A stretch of 32,052 nucleotides of DNA from Pseudomonadota bacterium (GCA_023386635.1 JAEWJH010000069.1:1-32052), one strand, 5' to 3'. Counted from the stretch's first letter, positions 7,082 through 15,087 are shown. Program-made: numbers and translations. The notes: generated by a model from the letters alone, not told the origin.

Positions 7082-7534
7082 CTACAGCGACGCACGCCAG
7101 CGCCCGGCGCTGCGCCCGGCGATCAGCCAGTAGGTCAGGCCGAACACCAGCCCGGCGACGGCGGCAAGCTCCATCTCGCGCGAGACCGGCGGCGGCGCAC
7201 GGTCGACGGATTCCTCGAGTGGCGTCGCGCCCAGGCCCGCCGCCACATAGGCGCCGAGCACGATCACCGCGCCGGCCACCGCGTGGATCAGCAGCGAGCG
7301 AATCGAGAACGCCTCGGCGACGATGATGGCGATCACGAGCGGCAGCATCGCCACCGTGGCGGTGATACCGGAGGTGAACATGGCAACGCCCCAGAACACG
7401 ACCCGCTCGCCGACGTCGCCGGACATCATCTGCCATTGCGGGCCGAGAATGCCGATCGACAGCGCGATGCCGGCGGCAAACAATGCGACGAACAGCGCGA
7501 ACAGGATGACGAAGACGCGGCCGATCAGCGCCAT
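7082..7534 (-). CDS. Small integral membrane protein of unknown function
   Basis: The 150-residue product starts MALIGRVFVILFALF. It has four hydrophobic segments (about residues 5-30, 45-70, 75-100 and 122-142) and a short charged loop (EESVDRAPPPVSRE) before the last one. I do not recognise the family. The start is 13 nt after the rlmN stop; an upstream in-frame extension would run inside rlmN in another frame and is rejected. GAAGG lies about 10 nt before the ATG. The close spacing suggests co-transcription with rlmN, but no functional link to rRNA/tRNA methylation is visible. Confidence 0.8.
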   Translation of the reverse strand: MALIGRVFVILFALFVALFAAGIALSIGILGPQWQMMSGDVGERVVFWGVAMFTSGITATVAMLPLVIAIIVAEAFSIRSLLIHAVAGAVIVLGAYVAAGLGATPLEESVDRAPPPVSREMELAAVAGLVFGLTYWLIAGRSAGRWRASL

Positions 7535-7547
7535 GATGTGTTGGCCT

Positions 7548-8777
7548 TCAATCCTCGTCCTGCATCGCCATGGCGCGCAACGCCATGCGCTCGCGCGCGG
7601 TGAGCTTCTCGGTCGCGCTCTTGAGCTGGCCGCAGGCGGCGAGGATGTCGCGGCCGCGCGGCGTGCGCACCGGCGAGGCATAGCCGGCGTTGAACACGAC
7701 TTCGGAGAACTTCTCGATCTGGTCCCAGTCCGAGCACTCGTATGTCGTGCCCGGCCAGGGATTGAACGGAATGAGATTGATCTTCGCCGGAATGCCCTTG
7801 AGCAGCCGCACCAGCGCCTTGGCATCCTCGATGGAGTCGTTGACGCCCTTGAGCATCACATATTCAAACGTGATGCGTCGCGCGTTCGACGCGCCGGGAT
7901 AGTTGCGGCAGGCTTCCAGCACCTGCGCGATATTGTATTTGCGGTTGAGCGGCACCAGCACGTCGCGCAACTCGTCGCGCACGGCATGCAGCGACACCGC
8001 GAGCAGCACGCCGATCTCGGCGCCGGCGCGCTCGATCATCGGCACCACGCCGGAGGTGGACAGCGTGACGCGGCGCCTGGAGATGCCAAGGCCTTCGCCG
8101 TCGGTGACGACGTGCAACGCGTCGCGCACATTCTCGAAATTGTAGAGCGGCTCGCCCATCCCCATCATGACGATATTGGTGACGAGCCGGTCGCCCTGCG
8201 GCAGCACGCCGTCGGTCGGACGCACGCCGTCGGGCCAGTCGCCCAAACGGTCGCGCGCGACCATCACCTGGCCGACGATCTCGCCGGCGGTGAGATTGCG
8301 CACCAGCCGCTGCGTGCCGGTGTGACAGAACGAACAGTTGAGCGTGCAGCCGACCTGGCTCGACACGCAGAGCGTCGCGCGCACGGTGTCGGGAATATAG
8401 ACGCACTCCACCTCGTGCGGCCGCTCGCCGGGGTTCTCGCCCGGCAGCCGCAGCAGCCACTTGCGCGTGCCGTCGACCGAGACCTGCTCGGCGACGACCT
8501 CGGGGCGGGCCAGCGTGAACCGCTGCTCCAGCGCCGCGCGCAGATCCTTCGACACGCTGGTCATCTCGGCGAAGGTTTTCGCGCCGCGCAGATACAGCCA
8601 GTTCCAGAGCTGCTGCACGCGCATCTTGCGCGCCTTCTCCGGCACGCCGATCTCGCCCAGCGCATCGGCCAGCTGCGCGCGCGACATCCCGACGAGCGAC
8701 GGCCGCGCCGGCGCGACATAGCGCTCCTCGGCGACCTTCTCGATCGGGGCCAGTGGGGTTGCGGTGTTCAGGTCCAT
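7548..8777 (-). CDS. rlmN: Dual-specificity 23S rRNA/tRNA adenine-C2 methyltransferase
   Basis: The 409-residue radical-SAM enzyme methylates C2 of A2503 in 23S rRNA and A37 in certain tRNAs. The iron-sulfur cluster Cys residues are C144, C148 and C151 in CTLNCSFC. The family segments MGMGEPLYN, VTLSTSGVVP, SLHAVRDELRD and LIPFNPWPGT follow, and the second catalytic Cys is in ILAACGQL near the C-terminus. The frame is open upstream to 8855, but those extra codons come from the palindromic repeat at 8784, so the real start is the ATG at 8777 or the ATG two codons before it (8783). No clear SD is present. The start codon practically touches the repeat, so normal upstream control may have been displaced. 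Confidence 0.96.
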   Translation of the reverse strand: MDLNTATPLAPIEKVAEERYVAPARPSLVGMSRAQLADALGEIGVPEKARKMRVQQLWNWLYLRGAKTFAEMTSVSKDLRAALEQRFTLARPEVVAEQVSVDGTRKWLLRLPGENPGERPHEVECVYIPDTVRATLCVSSQVGCTLNCSFCHTGTQRLVRNLTAGEIVGQVMVARDRLGDWPDGVRPTDGVLPQGDRLVTNIVMMGMGEPLYNFENVRDALHVVTDGEGLGISRRRVTLSTSGVVPMIERAGAEIGVLLAVSLHAVRDELRDVLVPLNRKYNIAQVLEACRNYPGASNARRITFEYVMLKGVNDSIEDAKALVRLLKGIPAKINLIPFNPWPGTTYECSDWDQIEKFSEVVFNAGYASPVRTPRGRDILAACGQLKSATEKLTARERMALRAMAMQDED

Positions 8778-8783
8778 CAACAT

Positions 8784-8868
8784 GTCATGCGCGGGCTTGA
8801 CCCGCGCATCCATCTTCCTTGATGCAGGCATCTTCAAGTTGGATGGCCGGGTCAAGCCCGGCCATGAT
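8784..8868. repeat. Composite palindromic repeat, left copy flanking the GIY-YIG gene
   Basis: The 85-bp unit has two palindromes. The first is TCATGCGCGGG..CCCGCGCATCC, with loop CTTGA. The second is GGATGGCCGGG..CCCGGCCATGA, with loop TCAAG. They are joined by a ~30-nt linker that begins CATCTT and ends close to CTTCAAG. The same two-palindrome order recurs at 9181-9265 in the same orientation. Confidence 0.85.
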
Positions 8869-8887
8869 CAAAATGAGAGACTTCGCA

Positions 8888-9178
8888 CTATTGAACAATA
8901 TCGTCATATAGGTCGCGCCAGCGCGGATTCGACTCCAAAATCAGCTCGATTTTCCATTCTCGCGGCCAATGTTTGAGGTTTTTCTCGCGCTGGATGGCCG
9001 CAAGAGCGGTATCGTGCTGCTCGAAATAGACCAGCGTTTTCACCCCATATCGCGTGGTGAAGCCTTTGACGAGTCCCGCGCGATGCTCATGGACGCGCCG
9101 GACAAGATCGCGCGTGACCCCGATATACAAGGTTCCCCGCGGCTCACTCGCCAGGATGTAGACCCAAAAGGGCACCAT
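8888..9178 (-). CDS. Small GIY-YIG nuclease-family protein
   Basis: The 96-residue product is a single GIY-YIG domain of the YhbQ/COG2827 type. The strand motifs VYILAS (Y7) and LYIGVT (Y18-G20) come first, followed by LVRRVHEHRAG (R27, H30), then YGVKTLVYFE and IQREKNLKHWPREWK. Length and layout match single-domain members, which are often mislabelled as UvrC-like. The catalytic set looks intact, so DNA cleavage or nicking is plausible. The start at 9178 gives MVPFWVYIL, the usual spacing before the first Tyr; no good SD is visible because the right-hand repeat begins 3 nt upstream. The tight flanking by near-identical palindromes is the unusual feature. Confidence 0.92.
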   Translation of the reverse strand: MVPFWVYILASEPRGTLYIGVTRDLVRRVHEHRAGLVKGFTTRYGVKTLVYFEQHDTALAAIQREKNLKHWPREWKIELILESNPRWRDLYDDIVQ

Positions 9179-9180
9179 CT

Positions 9181-9265
9181 GTCATGCGCGGCCACAGCCT
9201 CGCATCCATCTTCGAACGCAGCGATTCCGAAGAAGATGGATGGCCGGGTCAAGCCCGGCCATGAC
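9181..9265. repeat. Composite palindromic repeat, right copy flanking the GIY-YIG gene
   Basis: It begins GTCATGCGCGG and ends GGCCGGGTCAAGCCCGGCCATGAC. The first palindrome has decayed relative to the left copy (GCCACAGCCTCGC where the left has GGCTTGACCCGCG). The linker arms pair well here: CATCCATCTTCG and CGAAGAAGATGGATG. Its second palindrome is identical to that of the left copy over 27 nt. Confidence 0.85.
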
Positions 9266-9291
9266 GGCGGATAGACCGAGAACGACCGAGC

Positions 9292-9966
9292 CTATTTACA
9301 CTCCTGCCCCACCCGGTCGAGCGCCTGCGACAGGCCCTTGAGCGAATAGGTATCGGTGATCTTTGTGCCGCGGCCGGATTCGGCCTTCACCACCACATCG
9401 GAACCGCTCCGCAGCGCCGCGACCATCTTCGCCTCGTCGGCGGTGTTCTTGACCCAGGCGCCGTCCTTCTGCGTGTACATGGTCACATGGGTCGCGCCGA
9501 TCTCGGCCGTCGCGTCGACATTGGCCTTGGCCGGATAGCCGAGGATCACCGACACCTCATCCTTCACCTTGTCGGCGGGGCGGGTCGAAATGAACATATA
9601 GGTCGGATCACGGTTGAGCCCTGTGGGCTGGGTCTGCGTCGGCTTGGCGATGACGAAACACACCTTCTTGCCGCCCGGCGAGGCGGTATAGGCGCCCCAG
9701 TCGCCGAACTGGCCGAGCAGGGTCGGCTGCGCGCCACCCACCGCCGGCGCCGGCTCGGGCTTCTTCTCGGTTTTCTTGTCGGCCGGCTTCTTGGCATCCG
9801 GCTTCTTGGCGTCAGGCTTTTTCGCCTCGGGTTTCTTGGCCGCCGGCTTTTTTGCGTCGGGTTTGGCGGCCTGCGCGAGCGCCGGTGCGATCATGACTGG
9901 CGTCAGCGCCAGCGCCGCCACCGACATGGTCACCAGAAGGATGCGCGAAAAGCCCGTCAGCGTCAT
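9292..9966 (-). CDS. IalB-like secreted protein with Lys/Pro/Ala repeat linker
   Basis: The 224-residue exported protein has a hydrophobic N-terminal signal (ILLVTMSVAALALTPVMIAPALAQ). It is followed by about 40 residues of repeating KKPDA/KKPAA/KKPEA units and then a ~145-residue domain. That domain starts FGDWGAYTASPGGKKVCFVIAKP and ends with a Cys, the pattern of the invasion-associated locus B (IalB) family, here with two Cys that could pair. The linker resembles cell-wall- or polyanion-binding tails. The start at 9966 places the signal peptide correctly and has GGCAGGG upstream; the frame is open beyond but has no support. Family members are periplasmic or surface proteins, common in alphaproteobacteria including non-pathogens, and their biochemical role is not settled. 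Confidence 0.82.
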   Translation of the reverse strand: MTLTGFSRILLVTMSVAALALTPVMIAPALAQAAKPDAKKPAAKKPEAKKPDAKKPDAKKPADKKTEKKPEPAPAVGGAQPTLLGQFGDWGAYTASPGGKKVCFVIAKPTQTQPTGLNRDPTYMFISTRPADKVKDEVSVILGYPAKANVDATAEIGATHVTMYTQKDGAWVKNTADEAKMVAALRSGSDVVVKAESGRGTKITDTYSLKGLSQALDRVGQECK

Positions 9967-10136
9967 CAGCCCTGCCTTTACTGTGCGAATCGTCCGCCCC
10001 GCGGCCAGTGTGCCATATCCACGGGGTCCCGCCGAAGTATAGCCGGTTAGGGGCAAAAATCGGCAACAGAACGGCAGAGGGCCTGCCGCGAACCATGTTA
10101 AGACCGGCCGCGCGTCAATCGACCACGGACTCACGC

Positions 10137-11111
10137 ATGAAAGCCCTGCTCTGCACCCGCCTCGGCGACCCCGACGATCTCGACATCCGCGATCTTCCCG
10201 ATCCCGTGGCCGGCACGGGCGAAGCGGTGGTGCGCGTGAAAGCTGCGGCGCTGAATTTCTTCGACACGCTGATCATCGCCGGGAAATACCAGCGCAAGCC
10301 GGAACTGCCGTTCTCGCCGAGCGCGGAATTCGCCGGCGTGGTGGAGAGCGTCGGCGCAGGCGTCACGGGCGTGAAGCCGGGCGATCGCGTCGCCGGCAAT
10401 ATCGGCCACGGCGCGGCGCGCGAAAAGGTCGCGGTACCGGCCGACGCGCTGGTGCGCATGCCCGACGATCTCGATTTCGACCGCGCCGCCGGCGTCACCG
10501 TGATCTACGGCACGACGCAATACGCGCTGAAGAACCGCGCGCGGCTCCAGCCCGGCGAAACGCTGGCGGTGCTCGGCGCATCAGGCGGGGTCGGCCTGGC
10601 CGCCGTCGAACTCGGCAAGATCATGGGCGCGCGCGTCATCGCCTGCGCCTCGTCCGACGAGAAGATCGCCTTCGCGAAACAGCACGGCGCCGACGACGGC
10701 ATCAATTACACCCGCGACGATCTGAAAGCCGAACTGCGCCGGCTGACCGGCGGCGCGGGTCCGGACGTGGTCTACGATCCGGTCGGCGGCGCCTATTCGG
10801 AGCAGGCCGTGCGCGCGATGGCGCCGCACGGGCGCTTCCTGGTGATCGGCTTCGCCGCCGGCGAGATCGCGAAAATCCCGCTCAACCTGCCGCTGCTGCG
10901 CGACTGCGACATCGTCGGTGTGAACTGGGGACGCTTTGTCGACAATGATGCGGCCGGCTATCGTGCCAACACCGCCGAGCTTCTCGCGTGGACCGCGCAG
11001 GGCAAGCTGTCATCGCATGTGCATGCGGTCTACTCGCTGGCCGACGCGAAGCAGGCGCTGAAGGACATCGCCGCGCGCAAGGTGATGGGCAAGGCGATCG
11101 TGCGGCCGTAG
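10137..11111 (+). CDS. NADPH:quinone-oxidoreductase-like MDR protein
   Basis: The 324-residue product belongs to the zinc-free medium-chain dehydrogenase/reductase superfamily. It has an N-terminal GroES-like fold (VVRVKAAALNFFDTLIIAGKY, PGDRVAG) and then a nucleotide-binding fold with GASGGVG at residues 147-153 and a following basic/Ser region (ACASSDEK) suited to NADPH. DVVYDPVGG and GRFLVIGFAAG are typical of the quinone-reductase/acrylyl-CoA-reductase-like branch. The exact substrate is not readable. The start at 10137 is the family's usual MKALL; longer upstream reading lacks support. It converges with dctM, with only 22 nt between the stops. Confidence 0.9.
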   Translation: MKALLCTRLGDPDDLDIRDLPDPVAGTGEAVVRVKAAALNFFDTLIIAGKYQRKPELPFSPSAEFAGVVESVGAGVTGVKPGDRVAGNIGHGAAREKVAVPADALVRMPDDLDFDRAAGVTVIYGTTQYALKNRARLQPGETLAVLGASGGVGLAAVELGKIMGARVIACASSDEKIAFAKQHGADDGINYTRDDLKAELRRLTGGAGPDVVYDPVGGAYSEQAVRAMAPHGRFLVIGFAAGEIAKIPLNLPLLRDCDIVGVNWGRFVDNDAAGYRANTAELLAWTAQGKLSSHVHAVYSLADAKQALKDIAARKVMGKAIVRP

Positions 11112-11133
11112 CGGCCACACCAAGCGCGGCGCA

Positions 11134-12414
11134 TCACATCGGGAAGAACAGGCGCGGCAACGCCAGGCTGAACCACGGCACGTAAGTGACGATCAGCAGC
11201 CCGAGCATCAGGATGCCGAGCGTCGGCAGCGAAGCCCGGACAATGGCGCCGAGCGACATGCCGGTGATCATTTTCGCGACGATGAGGTTGAGGCCGACCG
11301 GCGGCGTCACCATGCCGACCTCCATGTTCATGGTGAACACGACGCCGAAGTGAATGAGGTTGATGTCGAGCTTCTGCGCGATCGGCATGATGATCGGCAT
11401 CATGATGACGATGGCCGACGCGCTCTCGATGAAGCAGCCCATCACCAGCAGCAGCAGGTTGAGGAGCAGCAGCACCACATATTTATTGTCGGTGATGCCG
11501 AGCAGCCAGCGCGTCACGTCCTGCGGGACGTCCTGGCTGGTGATCAGCCACGAGAACGCCGATGCGCCGGCGATGATCAGCAGCAGCGCGCCGGACAGAA
11601 GTCCGCTGCGGGCCAGCAGCTTCGGAAAATCCCGCCATGTCAGGCTGCGATAGACGAACAGCGCGAGGAATGCACTATAACTGGCGGCGACGGCCGCCGC
11701 CTCGGTCGCCGTGAAGAAGCCGCCGTAGATGCCGCCGAGCACGACGACCGGCAGCAGAAGCACCCAAAGCGATTCCCGCAACGCCGTGAGAATGGCCTGA
11801 AGACTCGGGACCGGATCGGCCTTCACGTTGTTCCGGCGCGCATAGATCACGCAATAGACCATGAACAGCGCGCCGACGAGCACGCCCGGCACCACACCGG
11901 CCGCGAACAGCGCGCCGACCGAACTGCCGGTGGCGACGCCGTAGATGATGAAGGTCACGCTCGGCGGAATGAGGATGCCGAGCGAGCCGGTCGTGGTCAG
12001 CAGGCCGACAGCGAAGGCCGGGCTGTAGCCGGCCGCGACCAGCGCCGGAAACAGCACCGATCCGACCGCGATCACCGTCGCCGGGCTCGAGCCGGAGATG
12101 CAGGCGAACATCATGCAGGCGAGCACCGCGGCGATGCCGAGTCCGCCCGGCAGGAAACCCGTGCAGACCCGCGCCAGACCGATCAGGCGATCGGCGAGAC
12201 GGCCGGCGCGCATGATCTCGGCCGCGAGGTTGAAGAACGGGATCGCCGTCAGCGTGAAATTATCGATGCCGGCAAACATGCGCTGCGGCAGGATCGTCAG
12301 CGGAATGTCGGTGGCGAAGCCGAGATAGACGAGCAGCGTCGAGGTGAGCGCGAGGAAGATCGGCAGCCCGGTGATCAGCAGCGCGGCGAGGATGGCGACG
12401 ATCGACAATGTCAT
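11134..12414 (-). CDS. dctM: TRAP transporter large permease
   Basis: The 426-residue inner-membrane protein has about 12 hydrophobic segments and is the transport subunit that couples sodium entry to uptake of a carboxylate-type solute. Family signatures are GLPIFLALTSTLLVYLGF near the N-terminus, AIPFFNLAAEIMRAGRLADR, SGSSPATVIAVGSVLFPAL, and GMVTPPVGLNLIVAK near the C-terminus. The start at 12414 has AGGGA 6 nt upstream; the in-frame extension to 12456 overlaps dctQ and is rejected. It is the third gene of the dctP-dctQ-dctM operon, 13 nt after dctQ. Confidence 0.95.
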   Translation of the reverse strand: MTLSIVAILAALLITGLPIFLALTSTLLVYLGFATDIPLTILPQRMFAGIDNFTLTAIPFFNLAAEIMRAGRLADRLIGLARVCTGFLPGGLGIAAVLACMMFACISGSSPATVIAVGSVLFPALVAAGYSPAFAVGLLTTTGSLGILIPPSVTFIIYGVATGSSVGALFAAGVVPGVLVGALFMVYCVIYARRNNVKADPVPSLQAILTALRESLWVLLLPVVVLGGIYGGFFTATEAAAVAASYSAFLALFVYRSLTWRDFPKLLARSGLLSGALLLIIAGASAFSWLITSQDVPQDVTRWLLGITDNKYVVLLLLNLLLLVMGCFIESASAIVIMMPIIMPIAQKLDINLIHFGVVFTMNMEVGMVTPPVGLNLIVAKMITGMSLGAIVRASLPTLGILMLGLLIVTYVPWFSLALPRLFFPM

Positions 12415-12427
12415 AGGACATCCCTGG

Positions 12428-12931
12428 TCATAGGAAATCCTTGACGGCGGCCTCACCGTGGACCGGCGGCGTCGGCGCGACGATCTGCTGCGTAAACCGC
12501 AGGCACAGCAACACGCCGCACAGCGGCAGCGCGAGATAAACGATCCACATCGGCCATTGCAGCGCCGGCGAGAGCTGTTCGTATTCGTAGACGGTCTCGA
12601 CGAAACGGACGCTGTAGACCAGCAGCGCGGCCCCGCTGATCAGGCCGATCACGGCAACGATCCGGTGCAGCACGCGCTGATGCTGCGGGCGAAGCGCGAC
12701 CTGAAGCAGTTCGACACTGAGATGGTCGTTGCCGCGCACGGCGGCGCCCGCGGCGATGAACGCCGTCCAGATCAGGACATAGACGGTCAATTCCTCGGCC
12801 CAGAACAGGCCGGTGCCGCCGAAATAGCGCAGCAGCACCTGAGCGGTCGCGACCAATGTCGCGACCGCGGTGCCGGCGGCAAGGCAGACCGTTTCAAAGC
12901 CGGTCAGCCAGCGGTCGATGCTGCGCCACAT
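12428..12931 (-). CDS. dctQ: TRAP transporter small permease
   Basis: The 167-residue protein has four hydrophobic segments, as expected for DctQ. Characteristic features are VATAQVLLRYFGGTGLFWAEELTVY (the conserved RY..W.EE region), AAGAAVRGNDHLSVELL (family GxHI..D-like region), and a C-terminal helix ending before a short charged tail. It sits between dctP and dctM with short gaps (23 and 13 nt). It assembles with DctM in the inner membrane. Confidence 0.93.
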   Translation of the reverse strand: MWRSIDRWLTGFETVCLAAGTAVATLVATAQVLLRYFGGTGLFWAEELTVYVLIWTAFIAAGAAVRGNDHLSVELLQVALRPQHQRVLHRIVAVIGLISGAALLVYSVRFVETVYEYEQLSPALQWPMWIVYLALPLCGVLLCLRFTQQIVAPTPPVHGEAAVKDFL

Positions 12932-12954
12932 CGTTTCTGTTCCGCCGGGCGAGT

Positions 12955-13968
12955 TTACTTCTCGAACGGCTTGGTCTGCTCGTAGGTCTTGTCGAGCAAG
13001 ACCTTGGTGACCTTGCTCTCATACTTCTTGTGCAGCTCGCGGCTGACCTTGACGAAAGCCTGACGGCCCGCCGCCGGCAGTTCCTCGATCTTCATGTGCT
13101 GCGAGATCTTCTTCAGCAATTCCTCGTCGACCTGCTTGCTCTCTTTGCGCTCGGCGTCGCGCGCTTCGATCACCGCTTCGTCCAGCGCCTTGCGGTATTC
13201 AGCCGGCAGCGAGTCGTAGGCCTTGCGGTTGGCCATCACGGCGAACGCCGTGTAGCCGTGATTGCTCAGGGTCAGATATTTCTGCACTTCGTAGAAGCGC
13301 ATGGAGTCGATCGAGACCAGCGGGTTTTCCTGCGCATCGGCCACGCCCTGCTGCAGGGCGTTATAGGTTTCCGAGAAGCTGATCGCGACCGGATTGGCGC
13401 CCCATTCGCGATACTGCTCCAGCAGCATCGGGCTCTGCATGGTGCGCACCTTCTGGCCGCTGAGATCGCCGGGCGCGAGGATCGGCTTCACCGAGCTGGT
13501 CATCTGCTTGAAGCCGCTCTCCCAGAACGCCAGGCCCTTGATGCCACGCTTGCCGAGACCGGCCAGCAGTTCCTGTCCGACCGGGCCGTCGAGCACCGCA
13601 TAAGCGGCGTCGCGCGAGGGAAACAGGAACGGCAGATCGATGAGCTGCAGCCGCGGCTCGAAATTGCTCAACGGCGCGGTCGGCGTGAACGCCATCTGCA
13701 CGGTGCCGAGCTGAAGCTGCTCGATCAGCTGGGCTTCCTTGCCGAGCTGGCCGGCCGGATAAATCTGAATCTTGAAATGGCCGTTGGTCTTCTTGGCGAC
13801 AGCGTCGGCGAGGATATGCGCCGCTTTCGCGGCCGGAACGGTCTCGCGATTTTCGTGCGCGAATTTCCAGGTCACGTCCGGGGTCTGCGCGGCCGCGGCT
13901 CCGGCGAAAGTGATACCGAGAATACTGGTGGCGATGGCGCCGAGACGGCGCAAACGAGACGCGGCCAT
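12955..13968 (-). CDS. dctP: TRAP transporter substrate-binding protein
   Basis: The 337-residue periplasmic protein has a signal peptide ending near AGAAAAQ. Its body starts VTWKFAHENRETVPAAKAA and contains GQLGKEAQLIEQLQLGTVQM, DLSGQKVRTMQSPM and NPLVSIDSMRFYEVQKYL, all typical of DctP-family solute-binding proteins. The Arg in KVRTMQSP corresponds to the residue that salt-bridges the ligand carboxylate in characterised members, so an organic acid is likely, but the ligand cannot be read. The ATG is preceded by AGGAG with a 7-nt gap. It is the first gene of the operon; the candidate promoter is at 14032-14058. Confidence 0.95.
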   Translation of the reverse strand: MAASRLRRLGAIATSILGITFAGAAAAQTPDVTWKFAHENRETVPAAKAAHILADAVAKKTNGHFKIQIYPAGQLGKEAQLIEQLQLGTVQMAFTPTAPLSNFEPRLQLIDLPFLFPSRDAAYAVLDGPVGQELLAGLGKRGIKGLAFWESGFKQMTSSVKPILAPGDLSGQKVRTMQSPMLLEQYREWGANPVAISFSETYNALQQGVADAQENPLVSIDSMRFYEVQKYLTLSNHGYTAFAVMANRKAYDSLPAEYRKALDEAVIEARDAERKESKQVDEELLKKISQHMKIEELPAAGRQAFVKVSRELHKKYESKVTKVLLDKTYEQTKPFEK

Positions 13969-14031
13969 GGATGTTCTCCTGATGAGAAGGCCCGCAAGGG
14001 CATATCGCGGACGACGAGGACGGGCGCGAAG

Positions 14032-14058
14032 TTAATAACCGACTGAACAGTCAGTCAA
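14032..14058 (-). promoter_or_regulatory. Candidate promoter and operator of the TRAP operon
   Basis: On the minus strand TTGACT (14058-14053) and TATTAA (14037-14032) are separated by 15 nt. The spacer contains the inverted repeat GACTG-AA-CAGTC (14041-14052, plus-strand reading), placed where a TetR- or GntR-type repressor would block transcription. The spacing is short, so this is a tentative call. Confidence 0.4.
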
Positions 14059-14194
14059 CTACCGATGGCGCGGATGGCTTATGCAGCCCGCCCCGCGAGA
14101 TGTCCAGGACCGCGGCATGCTCGATCGCTTGCCCAATCGCTTGGGAGGCGAGAGACCGAGGCCAAGATGCGATACGAACGGAGAAATTGCCGGA

Positions 14195-14602
14195 TCAGCG
14201 CGCGAACAGATGCGACGCCTTGGCGATCACCTCATGCGCGCGCTCGCGATGCGCCGGCTTGATGTGGCTCGACACCAATTTGATGGCGCCGGCGAGCACC
14301 GCCGCATCATCGGCGAAGCCGAGCATGGGCATCACGTCGGGCAGGCCGTCGAGCGGCATGACGAAGTAGGCGAGCGCCGCGAACAGGACGAGCCGCACAT
14401 GATGCGGCGTCCTGCGGTCGACCGCGCAGAAATACGCGGCCACGAGATCCGACGCGAAGGGGATCAGCACCGCCACGCGCTCGAACTTCTGCCAGAAGCC
14501 GCGGCGGACATAAGCCTCGTCGCGCGCGGAGCCTTTTCGGCTCCCGCCACTAAGACCACGGGCCGCCAGCGCGCGGGCGGCAAAGGTGCGAGCAATCGAC
14601 AT
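14195..14602 (-). CDS. YkvA/DUF1232-family membrane-associated protein
   Basis: The 135-residue product has the DUF1232 signature in its second half: FAALAYFVMPLDGLPDVMP followed by GFADDAAVLAGAIKLVSSHIKP. The N-terminal ~25 residues are basic and Gly/Ser-rich. The family is widespread in bacteria and contains one hydrophobic segment; its biochemical function is unknown. It lies 72 nt downstream of the pterin dehydratase gene on the same strand, so they may share a transcript, but I know of no functional link. Confidence 0.85.
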   Translation of the reverse strand: MSIARTFAARALAARGLSGGSRKGSARDEAYVRRGFWQKFERVAVLIPFASDLVAAYFCAVDRRTPHHVRLVLFAALAYFVMPLDGLPDVMPMLGFADDAAVLAGAIKLVSSHIKPAHRERAHEVIAKASHLFAR

Positions 14603-14674
14603 GAGACCTCAGATGGGAATGGCTCGTGCCGATGGCAACGCCCATCGAGTGCCGGAGTTCACCCGGTCAAACGG

Positions 14675-14968
14675 TCACTGTTGCGCCAGCCGGTCCATGG
14701 CTTCGGCCAGCTTGACGTCGAGGTCGGTCAGCCCGCCGGCATCATGGGTGGAAAGCGTCACCTCGACGGTCTTGTAGACGTTGAACCATTCCGGATGGTG
14801 GTTCATCTCCTCCGCCACCTCCGCCACGCGGGTCATGAAAGCGAAGGCCTGCTTGAAGTCCCGAAACGTGAATTTCCGGGTGATGGCGTCCCGATCCGCG
14901 ACGGCGGACCACCCGGAGAGGCGTTCCATGGCCTGGCGGCGGGCATCGGGGGTGAGTCTGGTAGCCAT
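14675..14968 (-). CDS. phhB: Pterin-4a-carbinolamine dehydratase
   Basis: The 97-residue enzyme dehydrates 4a-hydroxytetrahydropterin to quinonoid dihydropterin, recycling the cofactor of aromatic amino acid hydroxylases. The active-site motif is EMNHHPEW (H57, H58) and the third His is H75 in STHDAGG, followed by the usual LTDLDVKLAEAMD. The length is normal. No phenylalanine hydroxylase gene is in the window, so the partner is elsewhere or the protein serves a folate-related role. The ATG at 14968 is standard (MATRLTPD). Confidence 0.94.
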   Translation of the reverse strand: MATRLTPDARRQAMERLSGWSAVADRDAITRKFTFRDFKQAFAFMTRVAEVAEEMNHHPEWFNVYKTVEVTLSTHDAGGLTDLDVKLAEAMDRLAQQ

Positions 14969-15059
14969 GGGCGGGTTCCTGCGGTTCCGGAGGTGTTTCG
15001 GGAGGGCTGCAGATTAACGAAGTTCCGCCCGAAAGGCTCCCGGCCAGCCCTGTTGTCTG

Positions 15060-15087
15060 TTGCGCTGCGGCATTTCGAAGCTATATT
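15060..15087 (+). promoter_or_regulatory. Candidate promoter of typA
   Basis: TTGCGC (15060-15065) and TATATT (15082-15087) are separated by 16 nt. The predicted start near 15094 leaves a ~214-nt leader before typA. Confidence 0.5.

Larger units (their letters stand above)
8784..9265 (-). mobile_element. Putative repeat/GIY-YIG/repeat unit (482 bp)
   Basis: Two directly oriented copies of the same ~85-bp composite palindrome bracket one GIY-YIG ORF. The gaps are only 2 nt at its start and 19 nt at its stop. The unit is wedged between the ialB-like stop (9292) and the rlmN start (8777). The arrangement recalls REP-associated RAYT transposase units, but with a GIY-YIG nuclease in place of the tyrosine transposase. 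Mobility is inferred from the layout alone; no target-site duplication was established. Confidence 0.45.

Noticed and set aside
8778..8855. N-terminal extension of RlmN
   Set aside because: It is encoded by the palindromic repeat and has no counterpart in the family.
11350..12444. 364-codon plus-strand ORF over dctM
   Set aside because: It is opposite a well-supported permease gene and its translation is a charged, His/Asp/Gln/Arg-rich shadow.
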